Shown here in pieces: positions 30,131 through 37,596 of a stretch of 42,467 nucleotides of DNA (its first letter is position 1; every line of letters starts with the position of its first letter). The notes below the pieces were generated by a model that saw only the letters and a list, made by a program, of their open reading frames with translations, was not told the origin of the DNA and did no database searches. The DNA is from Isoptericola sp042668085 (GTDB lineage: Bacteria > Actinomycetota > Actinomycetes > Actinomycetales > Cellulomonadaceae). The stretch spans positions 1-42,467 of the forward strand of contig NZ_JBHVBO010000021.1 in the NCBI RefSeq assembly GCF_042668085.1, given 5' to 3'. A program made the position numbers and the translations under genes.

Positions 30131-32217
30131 CAGCGGCTCTCCTCGTTCGTGCCGGAGTGGTTCTCACCGGTCGCCGAGGGCGACGTCCCGTCGTCGGGTT
30201 CCCTGCCCGGCCCCGTGTCCGCCTCCTCGGCGGCCGCCCGGCGCTCCGCCGCGCGGCGCTCGGCGATCGTGAGCCGTCGTCCGGCGGCGTCGGTCACCGG
30301 GGCGGCGGGCGCCTGGCGGGCCCCGCTGTGCACGGCCTGGGCCGGGACGCGCTCGCCCGGCACGTCGGCGTCGGCGGAGCCAGTGTCGGCCCCGTCGGCG
30401 GCGGCACCCGCCGCGGCGGGCTGCGGCATCCGCACCCGCCCGGCACCCACGTACCGCGGGCCGGTGCCCGCGCGCAGCCGCTCGGGCGACAGGCCCGACC
30501 AGAGGTGGCCGTCCCGGAAGAACGGGATCTTGGTGAGGACCTCCATCATCGGGTGCGTGAACCAGAAGACGACGGCGACGTCGATGATCGTCGTCAGACC
30601 CAGCGTGAACGCGAAGCCCTGCACGCCGCCGACGGCGAGGAAGTACAGGATGACCGCGGAGATCAGGTTGACGGCCTTGGCCGCCAGGACCGTGCGCCGG
30701 GCGCGTGCCCAGCCCCGCTCGACGGCGTAGGCCAGCGTGCGCCCGTCGCGCAGCTCGTCTCGGATGCGTTCGAAGTACACGATGAACGAGTCGGCCGTGA
30801 ACCCGATCGCGACGATGAGGCCGGCGACGCCCGCGAGCGAGAGCCGGTAGCCCATCCCCCACGAGAGCAACGCGATCGACACGTAGGTGATCACTCCCGC
30901 GACGACCAGCGACGCGACGGTGAGCAGTCCGAGCGTGCGGTACTGCAGCAGCGAGTACACGACGACGAGGGCGAGGCCGATGAGGCCCGCGATCAGACCG
31001 TTGCGCAGCTGCTCGGAGCCGAGCGTCGCGGAGATGACCTCCTGGCTCTCGACCGTGTACTGCACCGGCAGCGCGCCGAAGCTCAGCTGGTTCGCCAGCG
31101 TGGCCGCGCTGTCGCGGGTGAACGACCCGGAGATCGTCGCCTGGCCGTTGGAGATGATGACGCCCGGGTCGAGGGACGGAGCCGACACGACGAGGCCGTC
31201 CAGCACGATGGCGAACTGGTTGCGCGGCGCCTCGAGGCCCTGCAGGCGGGTCGTGGTCTCGCGGAACTCCTTCGTGCCCACGGAGTCGAAGTTGAGGAAC
31301 ACGCCCCACTCGTTGGTGGTGGTGCCGTTCGCGCCCGGGACCAGACCGGAGCTCGCGGACGCGATGTGCACGCCGTCGACCTCCATCGGGCCGAGGATGT
31401 ACTTCATCCCGTCCTGCTCGCCGCAGGTGACCAGCGGCTTGTCCGGGTCGTCACCGCCGCCGCCCTTGAGGTTGGCAGGGTCGGTGCAGTCCAGCTCCTC
31501 GAACTGCTTCTGGATCTCCGGCGTGATCTGCGCCAGGTCGCTCGGGTCGGACGCCGCGGCCTCCTCGCCCTCCGGGGTGGCGGAGGGGGACGGCGACGGG
31601 TCGGCGCCGTCGGTCGCGGTCGCCGTCGCGCTCGGCGTGGCCGACGGGTCGGTGTCCGCCGGGACGGACAGCGGCGCACCCGCGCTCTTGCCGCTCGGGG
31701 TGTCGCCGGCGGCGTCCTCGGCCCCGGCGTCGTCCGTCGCCGCGTCGCCGGAGTCGGCGCTCGGGGAGGCGGACGGCTGGGGGGTCGGCGTGCCCGCGGC
31801 GTACGTCAGGACGGGACGGAAGCGCATCTGCGCGGGCTGCGAGATGAGGTCGATCGTCTCCTGCGACACCTCGCCAGGGATGCCCACGACGATGTTCTGG
31901 GAACCCTGCGCGGTGATCTCCGCCTCGGAGACGCCCGAGGAGTCGATGCGCTGGCGGATGACGTTGATCGACTCGTCGATCGTCTCCGACGTGACCTGCG
32001 ACCCGTCGGTGGTGTCAGCCTTCAGGATCAGCTGCGTGCCGCCCTGCAGGTCGAGCGCCAGCCCCGGTGCCCAGCTCGCGCCGTCCGGGTTGGAGTCGGA
32101 CTTGGCGTCCCAGAAGACGCCGGCGCCGAGGGCGAGGAACGGCAGGACGATCGTCAGGATCGTGAAGACCACGAGGGTGCGTACCGGACGCGACCGCTTC
32201 GTGCGTGAGTTCGCCAA
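30130..32217 (-). CDS. secD: Protein translocase subunit SecD
   Basis: A 695-residue partner of SecF. A first transmembrane helix (about 14-31) precedes LDLQGGTQLILKADT. The periplasmic P1 domain follows, then helices including ATLGSEQLRNGLIAGLIGLALVVVYSLLQYR, VAGLIVAIGFTADSFIVYFERIRDELRDGR and TIIDVAVVFWFTHPMME. It is unusual in a long Ser/Pro/Asp/Ala-rich insertion in the periplasmic region (about residues 143-230) and in an extended hydrophilic C-terminal tail (about 130 residues). The start is TTG with no good alternative nearby. A hairpin (32251-32274) lies just upstream. Confidence 0.96.
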   Translation of the reverse strand: MANSRTKRSRPVRTLVVFTILTIVLPFLALGAGVFWDAKSDSNPDGASWAPGLALDLQGGTQLILKADTTDGSQVTSETIDESINVIRQRIDSSGVSEAEITAQGSQNIVVGIPGEVSQETIDLISQPAQMRFRPVLTYAAGTPTPQPSASPSADSGDAATDDAGAEDAAGDTPSGKSAGAPLSVPADTDPSATPSATATATDGADPSPSPSATPEGEEAAASDPSDLAQITPEIQKQFEELDCTDPANLKGGGGDDPDKPLVTCGEQDGMKYILGPMEVDGVHIASASSGLVPGANGTTTNEWGVFLNFDSVGTKEFRETTTRLQGLEAPRNQFAIVLDGLVVSAPSLDPGVIISNGQATISGSFTRDSAATLANQLSFGALPVQYTVESQEVISATLGSEQLRNGLIAGLIGLALVVVYSLLQYRTLGLLTVASLVVAGVITYVSIALLSWGMGYRLSLAGVAGLIVAIGFTADSFIVYFERIRDELRDGRTLAYAVERGWARARRTVLAAKAVNLISAVILYFLAVGGVQGFAFTLGLTTIIDVAVVFWFTHPMMEVLTKIPFFRDGHLWSGLSPERLRAGTGPRYVGAGRVRMPQPAAAGAAADGADTGSADADVPGERVPAQAVHSGARQAPAAPVTDAAGRRLTIAERRAAERRAAAEEADTGPGREPDDGTSPSATGENHSGTNEESR

Positions 32218-32250
32218 CTTCTGTCTCTTCCCGTCTGCGCGCCGCCGCGG

Positions 32251-32274
32251 GGCCGGCGCGTGATGGCGCCGGCC
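32251..32274 (-). terminator. Hairpin between yajC and secD
   Basis: GGCCGGCGC - 6 nt - GCGCCGGCC is a perfect 9-bp stem located 34 bp upstream of the secD start in the 142-bp yajC-secD gap. There is no T-tract. It could partly terminate the ruv-yajC transcript or act as a secD leader element. Confidence 0.45.
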
Positions 32275-32339
32275 GGGATCCCCCCGACCGGCGCGTCGTC
32301 AGGCCGACGGGCGCGACCGCCCGCCGTCCCATGTCGCTG

Positions 32340-32367
32340 GTGCTGTCACTTCGGTGCTGTCACTTCG
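32340..32367. repeat. 14-bp tandem duplication at the yajC stop codon
   Basis: GTGCTGTCACTTCG occurs twice head-to-tail. The yajC stop codon (TCA in plus sense) lies in the second copy, so the stop and last codons are duplicated just downstream of the gene. Confidence 0.9.
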
Positions 32368-32812
32368 TGGTGCCGGCCTCGCCCTCGTCACGACGCTGCT
32401 GCTCCCGGTACTCCCGCTGCGCGGTGTCCAGGCTCGACAGGTCGTCGGGGACGTCGATGTGACCGTCGCCGGAGGTGATCGTACCGGTCGCGGTGGAGTC
32501 GGTTGTGACGTCGGTCTCGTCGGCCGCCTCGGCGGGCGCGGCGGGCTCCTCGACCGGCGTGTCGACGCGCTTGGCGATGGCCGCGCGCAGCCAGCGGGTC
32601 TGCGCGCCGCCGGGGGCCGTCTCGATGGTGACGGTGTCGGTCGCCTCGTCGATCTCCACGACCGTGCCGAAGAGGCCCGAACCGGTCATGACCTCCTGGC
32701 CCGGCGCGAGCTGCGACCGGAACTCGGCCTGCTGCTTCTGCTGCTTGCGCGTCCGCTGGCTCATGAAGAACATGAGGCCGGCGAGGACCACGAAGAGGAT
32801 GATGAGTTCCAC
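32360..32812 (-). CDS. yajC: Preprotein translocase subunit YajC
   Basis: A 150-residue single-pass membrane protein of the SecDF-YajC complex. The N-terminal helix (about 2-17, ELIILFVVLAGLMFFM) is followed by SQRTRKQQKQQAEFRSQLAPGQEVMTGSGLFGTVVEIDEATDTVTIET, the YajC signature. The C-terminal 50 residues form an acidic Thr/Ala-rich tail. The GTG start was chosen because AAGGA lies 7-8 nt upstream and the helix starts at once. It lies between ruvB and secD, as in other actinobacteria. Confidence 0.95.
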   Translation of the reverse strand: MELIILFVVLAGLMFFMSQRTRKQQKQQAEFRSQLAPGQEVMTGSGLFGTVVEIDEATDTVTIETAPGGAQTRWLRAAIAKRVDTPVEEPAAPAEAADETDVTTDSTATGTITSGDGHIDVPDDLSSLDTAQREYREQQRRDEGEAGTTK

Positions 32813-32954
32813 GGAGCGTCCTTGTCTGTCGCTGCCCGACGGTCGTGACCGACCGGGCGTCGGGGGCGCAGGGTCCTGCGCACACGGGCCCCAACGAGCA
32901 CGGCACCCGTCGAGTTCCGGCCCCGGGCCGTCGGCGGCCGGGGGCGTCCCCAGT

Positions 32955-34058
32955 CTACTGGGGCGCCCCGCCGTCACCGCCGCCGGCGCCGGACCCGTCG
33001 AACAGCGTCCCCCCGAGCGGGGCGCCCCACGCCCCGGGCGGCGGCTCGAGCCCGAGGTGCTCCCAGGCGGCCTGCGTCGCGACGCGCCCGCGCGGCGTGC
33101 GGCCCAGGAGCCCCTCGCGCACGAGGTAGGGCTCGGCCACCGTCTCCACGGTGTCGGGCTCCTCCCCGACGGTCATCGCGAGGGTGCCCAGCCCCACGGG
33201 GCCGCCGCCGAACCGGCGGCAGACGGCGTCGAGGACGGCGCGGTCCAGGCGGTCCAGCCCGATGGGGTCGACCTCGTAGACCTCCAGCGCCGCCCGGGCG
33301 GCCCGCAGGTCGAGGCTGCCGTCCCCGCGCACCTGCGCCCAGTCGCGCACGCGGCGCAGCAGGCGGTTCGCGATGCGGGGCGTGCCGCGCGACCGCCCGG
33401 CGATCTCGTGCGCGGCCGCGTGCTGGATGGCGACGCCCAGCAGCCCGGCGGACCGGGTGATGACCCGCTCCAGCTCGTGGGCGTCGTAGAAGTCGAGGTG
33501 GCCGGTGAACCCGAACCGGTCGCGCAGCGGCGCGGGCAGCAGGCCCGACCGCGTCGTCGCGCCGACGACGGTGAACGGCGGCAGCGCCAGCGGGATCGCA
33601 CTCGCGCCCGCCCCCTTGCCGACGACGACGTCGACGCGGAAGTCCTCCATCGCGACGTAGAGCAGCTCCTCGGCGGGGCGCGCCAGGCGGTGGATCTCGT
33701 CGATGAAGAGCACCTCGCCCTCCTCGAGCGAGGACAGCACCGCCGCGAGATCGCCCGCGTGCTGGATCGCCGGGCCGCTCGTGACCCGCAGCGACGTGCC
33801 CAGCTCTGCCGCGATGATCATCGCCAGCGTCGTCTTGCCGAGCCCGGGCGGCCCCGACAGGAGCACGTGGTCGGGCGACGCGTCCCGTGCCAGCGCGGCC
33901 TGGAGCACCAGGGAGAGCTGGTCGCGCACCACGCGCTGCCCGACGAACTCGTCCAGCTTCTTGGGGCGCAGCGCCGCCTCGGCCGCGCGCTCGACGTCGT
34001 CGGCCGAGGAGGTGACGAGCCGCTCCCCGCCGTACTCCGGCTCCAGCGGCTCAGCCAC
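32955..34058 (-). CDS. ruvB: Holliday junction branch migration helicase RuvB
   Basis: A 367-residue hexameric AAA+ motor of the RuvAB complex. N-terminal LRPKKLDEFVGQ, Walker A GPPGLGKTT, Walker B VLFIDEIHRL, sensor 1 GATTRSGLLPAPLRDRFGF, and a C-terminal winged helix (VRDWAQVRGDG, VEPYLVREGLLGRTPRGRVAT region) are present. The GTG start overlaps the end of ruvA by 8 nt. A longer in-frame N-terminus inside ruvA is not family-like. It is probably SOS-inducible with ruvA (LexA-like box 34712-34727). Confidence 0.97.
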   Translation of the reverse strand: MAEPLEPEYGGERLVTSSADDVERAAEAALRPKKLDEFVGQRVVRDQLSLVLQAALARDASPDHVLLSGPPGLGKTTLAMIIAAELGTSLRVTSGPAIQHAGDLAAVLSSLEEGEVLFIDEIHRLARPAEELLYVAMEDFRVDVVVGKGAGASAIPLALPPFTVVGATTRSGLLPAPLRDRFGFTGHLDFYDAHELERVITRSAGLLGVAIQHAAAHEIAGRSRGTPRIANRLLRRVRDWAQVRGDGSLDLRAARAALEVYEVDPIGLDRLDRAVLDAVCRRFGGGPVGLGTLAMTVGEEPDTVETVAEPYLVREGLLGRTPRGRVATQAAWEHLGLEPPPGAWGAPLGGTLFDGSGAGGGDGGAPQ

Positions 34059-34689
34059 GCCGTCCGCCCAGGGAGCGCAGGGCCGCGCGCAGCGTGGCCG
34101 CGACATCGATAGGGCCGTTGACGTGCCCGTCGTCGCCGGCGTCCGCGAGGACGCGGTCGACGGTGTCCTGGGCGACCTTGGCCGCCCAGCCCAGGCCGAC
34201 CAGCGCCTCGACCACCTGGTCGCGCGCCGGGTCTCCCGCCGCGACCGGGGGTGCGTCCGGCACGGCCGCGCCGCCGGCGTCGGGGGACGGCGCGCCCAGC
34301 TTGCCGGACAGCTCGAGCACGAGGCGCTGGGCGCTCTTGGGCCCGACGCCGGGGATGCGGCGCAGCGCCGCGAGGTCCTCGGACGCGACGGCGCGACGCA
34401 GCGCGTCGGGGGTCAGCACGGCGAGCATGGCGAGCGCGATGCGCGGGCCGACGCCCGAGACCGACTGCGCGGTCTCGAACACCTCGCGCTCGTCCGCCTC
34501 GGCGAACCCGAACACCGTCATCGAGTCCTCGCGGACGACGAGCGTGGTGTGCAGCTGCGCCCGCTCCCCGACCCGCAGGCCCGCCAGCGTGCCCGGGGTG
34601 GCGTGCACGAGGTACCCGACCCCGCCGACGTCGAGCACGGCCCGCTCCAGCGTCACGTGCGTGACCGTGCCGGTCAGGGAGGCGATCAC
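34051..34689 (-). CDS. ruvA: Holliday junction branch migration protein RuvA
   Basis: A 212-residue junction-binding subunit. Domain I (IASLTGTVTHVTLERAVLDVGGVGYLV), two helix-hairpin-helix motifs (VSGVGPRIALAMLA and IPGVGPKSAQRLVLEL) and the C-terminal RuvB-interacting domain (EALVGLGWAAKVAQDTVDRVL) are present. The GTG start follows GGAAGGA at normal spacing. A 109-bp gap separates it from ruvC, containing a LexA-like box and a TACAGT -10, so ruvA-ruvB can be transcribed separately. Confidence 0.97.
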   Translation of the reverse strand: MIASLTGTVTHVTLERAVLDVGGVGYLVHATPGTLAGLRVGERAQLHTTLVVREDSMTVFGFAEADEREVFETAQSVSGVGPRIALAMLAVLTPDALRRAVASEDLAALRRIPGVGPKSAQRLVLELSGKLGAPSPDAGGAAVPDAPPVAAGDPARDQVVEALVGLGWAAKVAQDTVDRVLADAGDDGHVNGPIDVAATLRAALRSLGGRRG

Positions 34690-34711
34690 CCGTGGTCCTT
34701 CCGTCGAACCC

Positions 34712-34727
34712 TCGAACACCCGTACGA
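34712..34727. promoter_or_regulatory. LexA (SOS) box upstream of ruvA, one mismatch
   Basis: TCGAAC-ACCC-GTACGA matches the SOS operator TCGAAC-N4-GTTCGA at 11 of 12 defined bases. It lies about 7 bp downstream of a TACAGT -10 and 23 bp before the ruvA start codon, i.e. over the expected transcription start, a position suited to repression. Confidence 0.7.
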
Positions 34728-34733
34728 GGCGTC

Positions 34734-34739
34734 ACTGTA
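34734..34739 (-). promoter_or_regulatory. Predicted -10 element of ruvAB
   Basis: TACAGT on the minus strand, just upstream of the LexA-like box. A clear -35 was not found. Confidence 0.4.
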
Positions 34740-34798
34740 ACAACCGGCGCCGACGCCGGGGCGGCGACACACGCCGCCGGGGACCGGCCGGTGCACGC

Positions 34799-35389
34799 TC
34801 AGCGGCGGGCGCGGGAGGGCGCGCCACGGTGCGAGCTCGTCCGCGCGGTGCGCTCGGCCGCGGCCCAGGCGCGCTGGGCCGGGGTGAGCTCGTTCCGCTC
34901 GCCGCCCTGGAGCGCGCCCGACGGCCGCCACAGGTGGGTGACGGCGAGGGCGAGCGCGTCGGCGGCGTCGGCAGGACGCGGCAGCTCGGCCAGCCCGAGG
35001 ATGCGCGCGATCATGCGCTGCACCTGCTCCTTGTCGGCGCGACCGGACCCTGTGACGGCGGCCTTGACCTCGCTCGGCGTGTGCATCGCGACCGGGACCC
35101 CGCGCCGGGCGGCCGCGACCATCGCGAGGCCCGCGACCTGGGCGGTGCCCATCACGGTGCCGCGGTTGTTCTGGGCGAAGACGCGCTCCACGGCGACGAC
35201 GTCGGGCACCGTGCGCTCGAGCCACTCCTCGAGCCCTTCGGCGACGCGCAGCAGCCGGAGGTCGACGCTCAGCTCGGGCTCGCTGCGCACGACCCCGACG
35301 TCGACCATGCGGGCCTTGCGACCCGGCAACGAGTCGACGACGCCGACACCGCACCGGGTCAGCCCCGGGTCCACCCCCAGCACGCGCAC
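34799..35389 (-). CDS. ruvC: Crossover junction endodeoxyribonuclease RuvC
   Basis: A 196-residue Holliday-junction resolvase. RNase H-like catalytic acids are visible: Asp7 (VLGVDPGLTRCGVGVV), Glu68 (VVAVERVFAQNN) and the C-terminal pair in PADAADALALAVTH. HTPSEVKAAVTGSGRADKEQVQRM is typical. The start is GTG. The 203-bp gap to yebC upstream holds the phased repeat array (35414-35572), which would lie in the ruvC leader if the two genes are co-transcribed. No SOS box was found directly upstream of ruvC. Confidence 0.97.
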   Translation of the reverse strand: MRVLGVDPGLTRCGVGVVDSLPGRKARMVDVGVVRSEPELSVDLRLLRVAEGLEEWLERTVPDVVAVERVFAQNNRGTVMGTAQVAGLAMVAAARRGVPVAMHTPSEVKAAVTGSGRADKEQVQRMIARILGLAELPRPADAADALALAVTHLWRPSGALQGGERNELTPAQRAWAAAERTARTSSHRGAPSRARR

Positions 35390-35413
35390 GTCGTCACCCT
35401 CTCACGCACCCGG

Positions 35414-35572
35414 CCGAGGTAGTCCGAGATTCGCCGAGGTAGTCCAGATCCCCGCGAGGCAGTTCGACAGACCACGAGGTAGTTCAGCAGGTCGCGAGGT
35501 AGTCCGAGGCTGGCGCAGAGAACTACCTCGCGCTCGCCTCGACTACCTCGCGGTGATCTGAACTACCTCGCG
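35414..35572. repeat. 20-bp-phased GAGGTAGT repeat array with inversion
   Basis: Direct copies of the core GAGGTAGT start at 35416, 35436, 35456 (GAGGCAGT), 35476 and 35496. Inverted copies (ACTACCTC) start at 35522, 35542 and 35562. Every step within each set is exactly 20 bp. The wider consensus is GCGAGGTAGTYC plus 8 variable bases. Stems are possible: 35493-35503 with 35522-35532 (11 bp), 35476-35487 with 35558-35569 (12 bp), and the copy from 35435 with the last inverted copy (16 bp, including one G.U in the minus-strand RNA). It fills most of the yebC-ruvC gap. The function is unknown. Confidence 0.95.
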
Positions 35573-35592
35573 GAAAGGGACGGTCGGAGAGA

Positions 35593-36351
35593 TCAGTCCT
35601 CGTCGAGGGCGGCCATGACCTCGTCGGAGGCGTCGAAGTTCGCGTAGACGTTCTGCACGTCGTCGCTGTCCTCGAGCGCGTCGATGAGACGCATGATCTT
35701 GCGCGCGCCCTCGACGTCGACCTCGACCTCCATGGACGGGTGCCAGATGGAGTCGGCCGAGTCGTACTCGATGCCGGCCTCCTGGATGGCGGTGCGCACG
35801 GCGACCAGGTCGGTGGCCTCCGAGAGGACCTCGATGACGTCGCCCTCGTCGCTGACCTCCTCGGCGCCCGCGTCGAGCGCGGCCAGCATGACGTCGTCCT
35901 CGGTGACGCCCTCGGCCTTCGGCACCACGACGAGGCCCTTGCGCGAGAACAGGTAGGACACCGAGCCCGGGTCGGCCAGGTTGCCGCCGTTGCGCGAGAA
36001 CGCGAGGCGCACCTCGGAGGCGGCGCGGTTCTTGTTGTCCGTGAGGCACTCGACGAGGACGGCGATGCCGTTCGCGCCGTAGCCCTCGTACATGATCGTC
36101 TGGTAGTCGACGGCGTCGGCGCCCTCGCCGGAGCCGCGCTTGACGGCGCGGTCGATGTTGTCGTTCGGGACCGACGACTTCTTCGCCTTCTGGATGGCGT
36201 CGAACAGCGTCGGGTTACCGGCCGGGTCCCCGCCGCCCGTGCGCGCGGCGACCTCGATGTTCTTGATCAGCTTCGCGAAAAGCTTGCCGCGCTTGGCGTC
36301 GATCGCCGCCTTCTTGTGCTTGGTCGTGGCCCACTTGGAGTGACCTGACAT
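35593..36351 (-). CDS. YebC/PmpR family protein
   Basis: A 252-residue cytoplasmic protein of the YebC family, starting MSGHSKWATTKHKKAAIDAKRGKLFAKLIKNI. TGGGDPAGNPTLFDAIQKAK, MYEGYGANGIAVLVECLTDNKNR and the acidic C-terminus are diagnostic. Members were long described as transcriptional regulators; more recent work links several to relief of ribosome stalling. It is typically adjacent to ruvC, as here. AAGGAG and GGGAGC precede the ATG. pdxT ends 7 bp upstream. Confidence 0.96.
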   Translation of the reverse strand: MSGHSKWATTKHKKAAIDAKRGKLFAKLIKNIEVAARTGGGDPAGNPTLFDAIQKAKKSSVPNDNIDRAVKRGSGEGADAVDYQTIMYEGYGANGIAVLVECLTDNKNRAASEVRLAFSRNGGNLADPGSVSYLFSRKGLVVVPKAEGVTEDDVMLAALDAGAEEVSDEGDVIEVLSEATDLVAVRTAIQEAGIEYDSADSIWHPSMEVEVDVEGARKIMRLIDALEDSDDVQNVYANFDASDEVMAALDED

Positions 36352-36358
36352 GCGCTCC

Positions 36359-37033
36359 CTAACTCCTTCGCGATGCTTGGACGAGCCGGACGAACAACCC
36401 GTGCACACGCGCGTCCCCCGTGATCTCCGGGTGGAACGCGGTGGCGAGCAGCCGTCCCTGACGTGCTGCGACGATCTTACCGGCGGCGGGCCCCACCGCG
36501 GAGCCGTCCGCCCAGCGGTCCGGGATGCGGGCGAGCACCTCGACGTCCGGGCCCGCCTCCTCGACCCACGGCGCGCGGATGAACGCGGTGCGCACCGGTC
36601 GGCCGCCCGGCGCGTCCGAGACGCCCGCGACCTGCAGGTCCGCCTCGAACGAGTCGACCTGACGACCGAACGCGTTGCGCCGCACCACCACGTCCATCCC
36701 GCCCAGCGTGCGCTGGTCGGCGGTGCCGCCCTCGATGCGGTCGGCCAGCAGGATCATGCCCGCGCACGAGCCGAACACGGGCAGACCGTCGCCGATCAGG
36801 CGCCGCAGCGGGTCGGCCAGCTCGAAGAGCCGCAGCAGCTTGTCGATCGTCGTCGACTCCCCGCCCGGCAGGACGAGCCCGTCCAGCGCCTCCAGCTCGG
36901 ACGGGCGGCGCACCCCCACCGCGCGCGCCCCTGCCTGCTCCAGAGCCGCGACGTGCTCGCGCACGTCGCCCTGCAGGGCGAGCACGCCGACGGTGGGCCG
37001 GGCCGCGCCCGGGGTCGGGACGTCGGTCGTCAC
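36359..37033 (-). CDS. pdxT: Pyridoxal 5'-phosphate synthase glutaminase subunit
   Basis: A 224-residue class I glutamine amidotransferase that feeds ammonia to PdxS. GVLALQGDVREHVAALE opens the domain; GGESTTIDKLLRL, the nucleophile in GSCAGMILLA and the catalytic FHPE near the C-terminus are present. A GTG start overlaps the Nudix stop (GTGA), giving translational coupling. Confidence 0.96.
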   Translation of the reverse strand: MTTDVPTPGAARPTVGVLALQGDVREHVAALEQAGARAVGVRRPSELEALDGLVLPGGESTTIDKLLRLFELADPLRRLIGDGLPVFGSCAGMILLADRIEGGTADQRTLGGMDVVVRRNAFGRQVDSFEADLQVAGVSDAPGGRPVRTAFIRAPWVEEAGPDVEVLARIPDRWADGSAVGPAAGKIVAARQGRLLATAFHPEITGDARVHGLFVRLVQASRRS

Positions 37034-37596
37034 CGCCGGAGCTCCTCCGGGTCGGCCGGCTCGTCGTCGTGCTCGACGCCGAGGTGGCGCACGGTGCCGT
37101 CCCACCCGGCGGCCAGGGCGTCGACGACGTCCGGCAGGGCGGTTGGGAACACCTCGCGCGTCTCGGCGCGCAGCTCGGCGGTCGTCAGCCAGCGCATCTC
37201 GTCGAGCACGTCGCGCTCCTCCGGCGTCCACCCGTCGTCCGTGGGCCGGTGGCCGCCGTCCACGCGCGCCAGGAAGAAGACCTCCTGCTGGCGGCACGTC
37301 TCGGCGAAAAAGTGGAAGTACGCGTCGCGGGTCAGCACGGGGCCTACGAGGTCGCCCGGCGCGAGGGCGAGGCCGGCCTCCTCGCGCAGCTCGCGGAGGG
37401 CGGCGTCGACCTCGCTCTCGCCGGCGTCGATGCCGCCGCCGACGGTGAACCACCACGACCGGTCGGGCTGGTCGGCGTCGTGTCCGCGCACCAGCAGCAC
37501 CCGGCCGGCGTCGTCGAGCACGATGACGCGCGCGGCGCGCCGCTGGCGCAGCCCGTCCGGTCCGACCGCCCAGTCGTCGCCGAGGGCGGGCGTCAC
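37030..37596 (-). CDS. Nudix hydrolase
   Basis: A 188-residue protein with a full Nudix box, GGGIDAGESEVDAALRELREEAGLAL (GX5EX7REUXEEXGU satisfied). It should cleave a nucleoside diphosphate linked to another moiety; the substrate is unknown. It is sandwiched between pdxS and pdxT with 4-nt GTGA overlaps on both sides, so it is made in the same polycistronic unit. A house-cleaning role around PLP synthesis is possible but only inferred. Confidence 0.92.
   Translation of the reverse strand: MTPALGDDWAVGPDGLRQRRAARVIVLDDAGRVLLVRGHDADQPDRSWWFTVGGGIDAGESEVDAALRELREEAGLALAPGDLVGPVLTRDAYFHFFAETCRQQEVFFLARVDGGHRPTDDGWTPEERDVLDEMRWLTTAELRAETREVFPTALPDVVDALAAGWDGTVRHLGVEHDDEPADPEELRR

Noticed and set aside
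28211..30730. Long plus-strand open frame opposite apt and secF
   Set aside because: Antisense shadow caused by G/C third-position bias; no motifs or ribosome binding site.
35414..35572. CRISPR array
   Set aside because: Repeats are 8-12 bp with about 8-bp spacers, they invert midway, and no cas genes are present.
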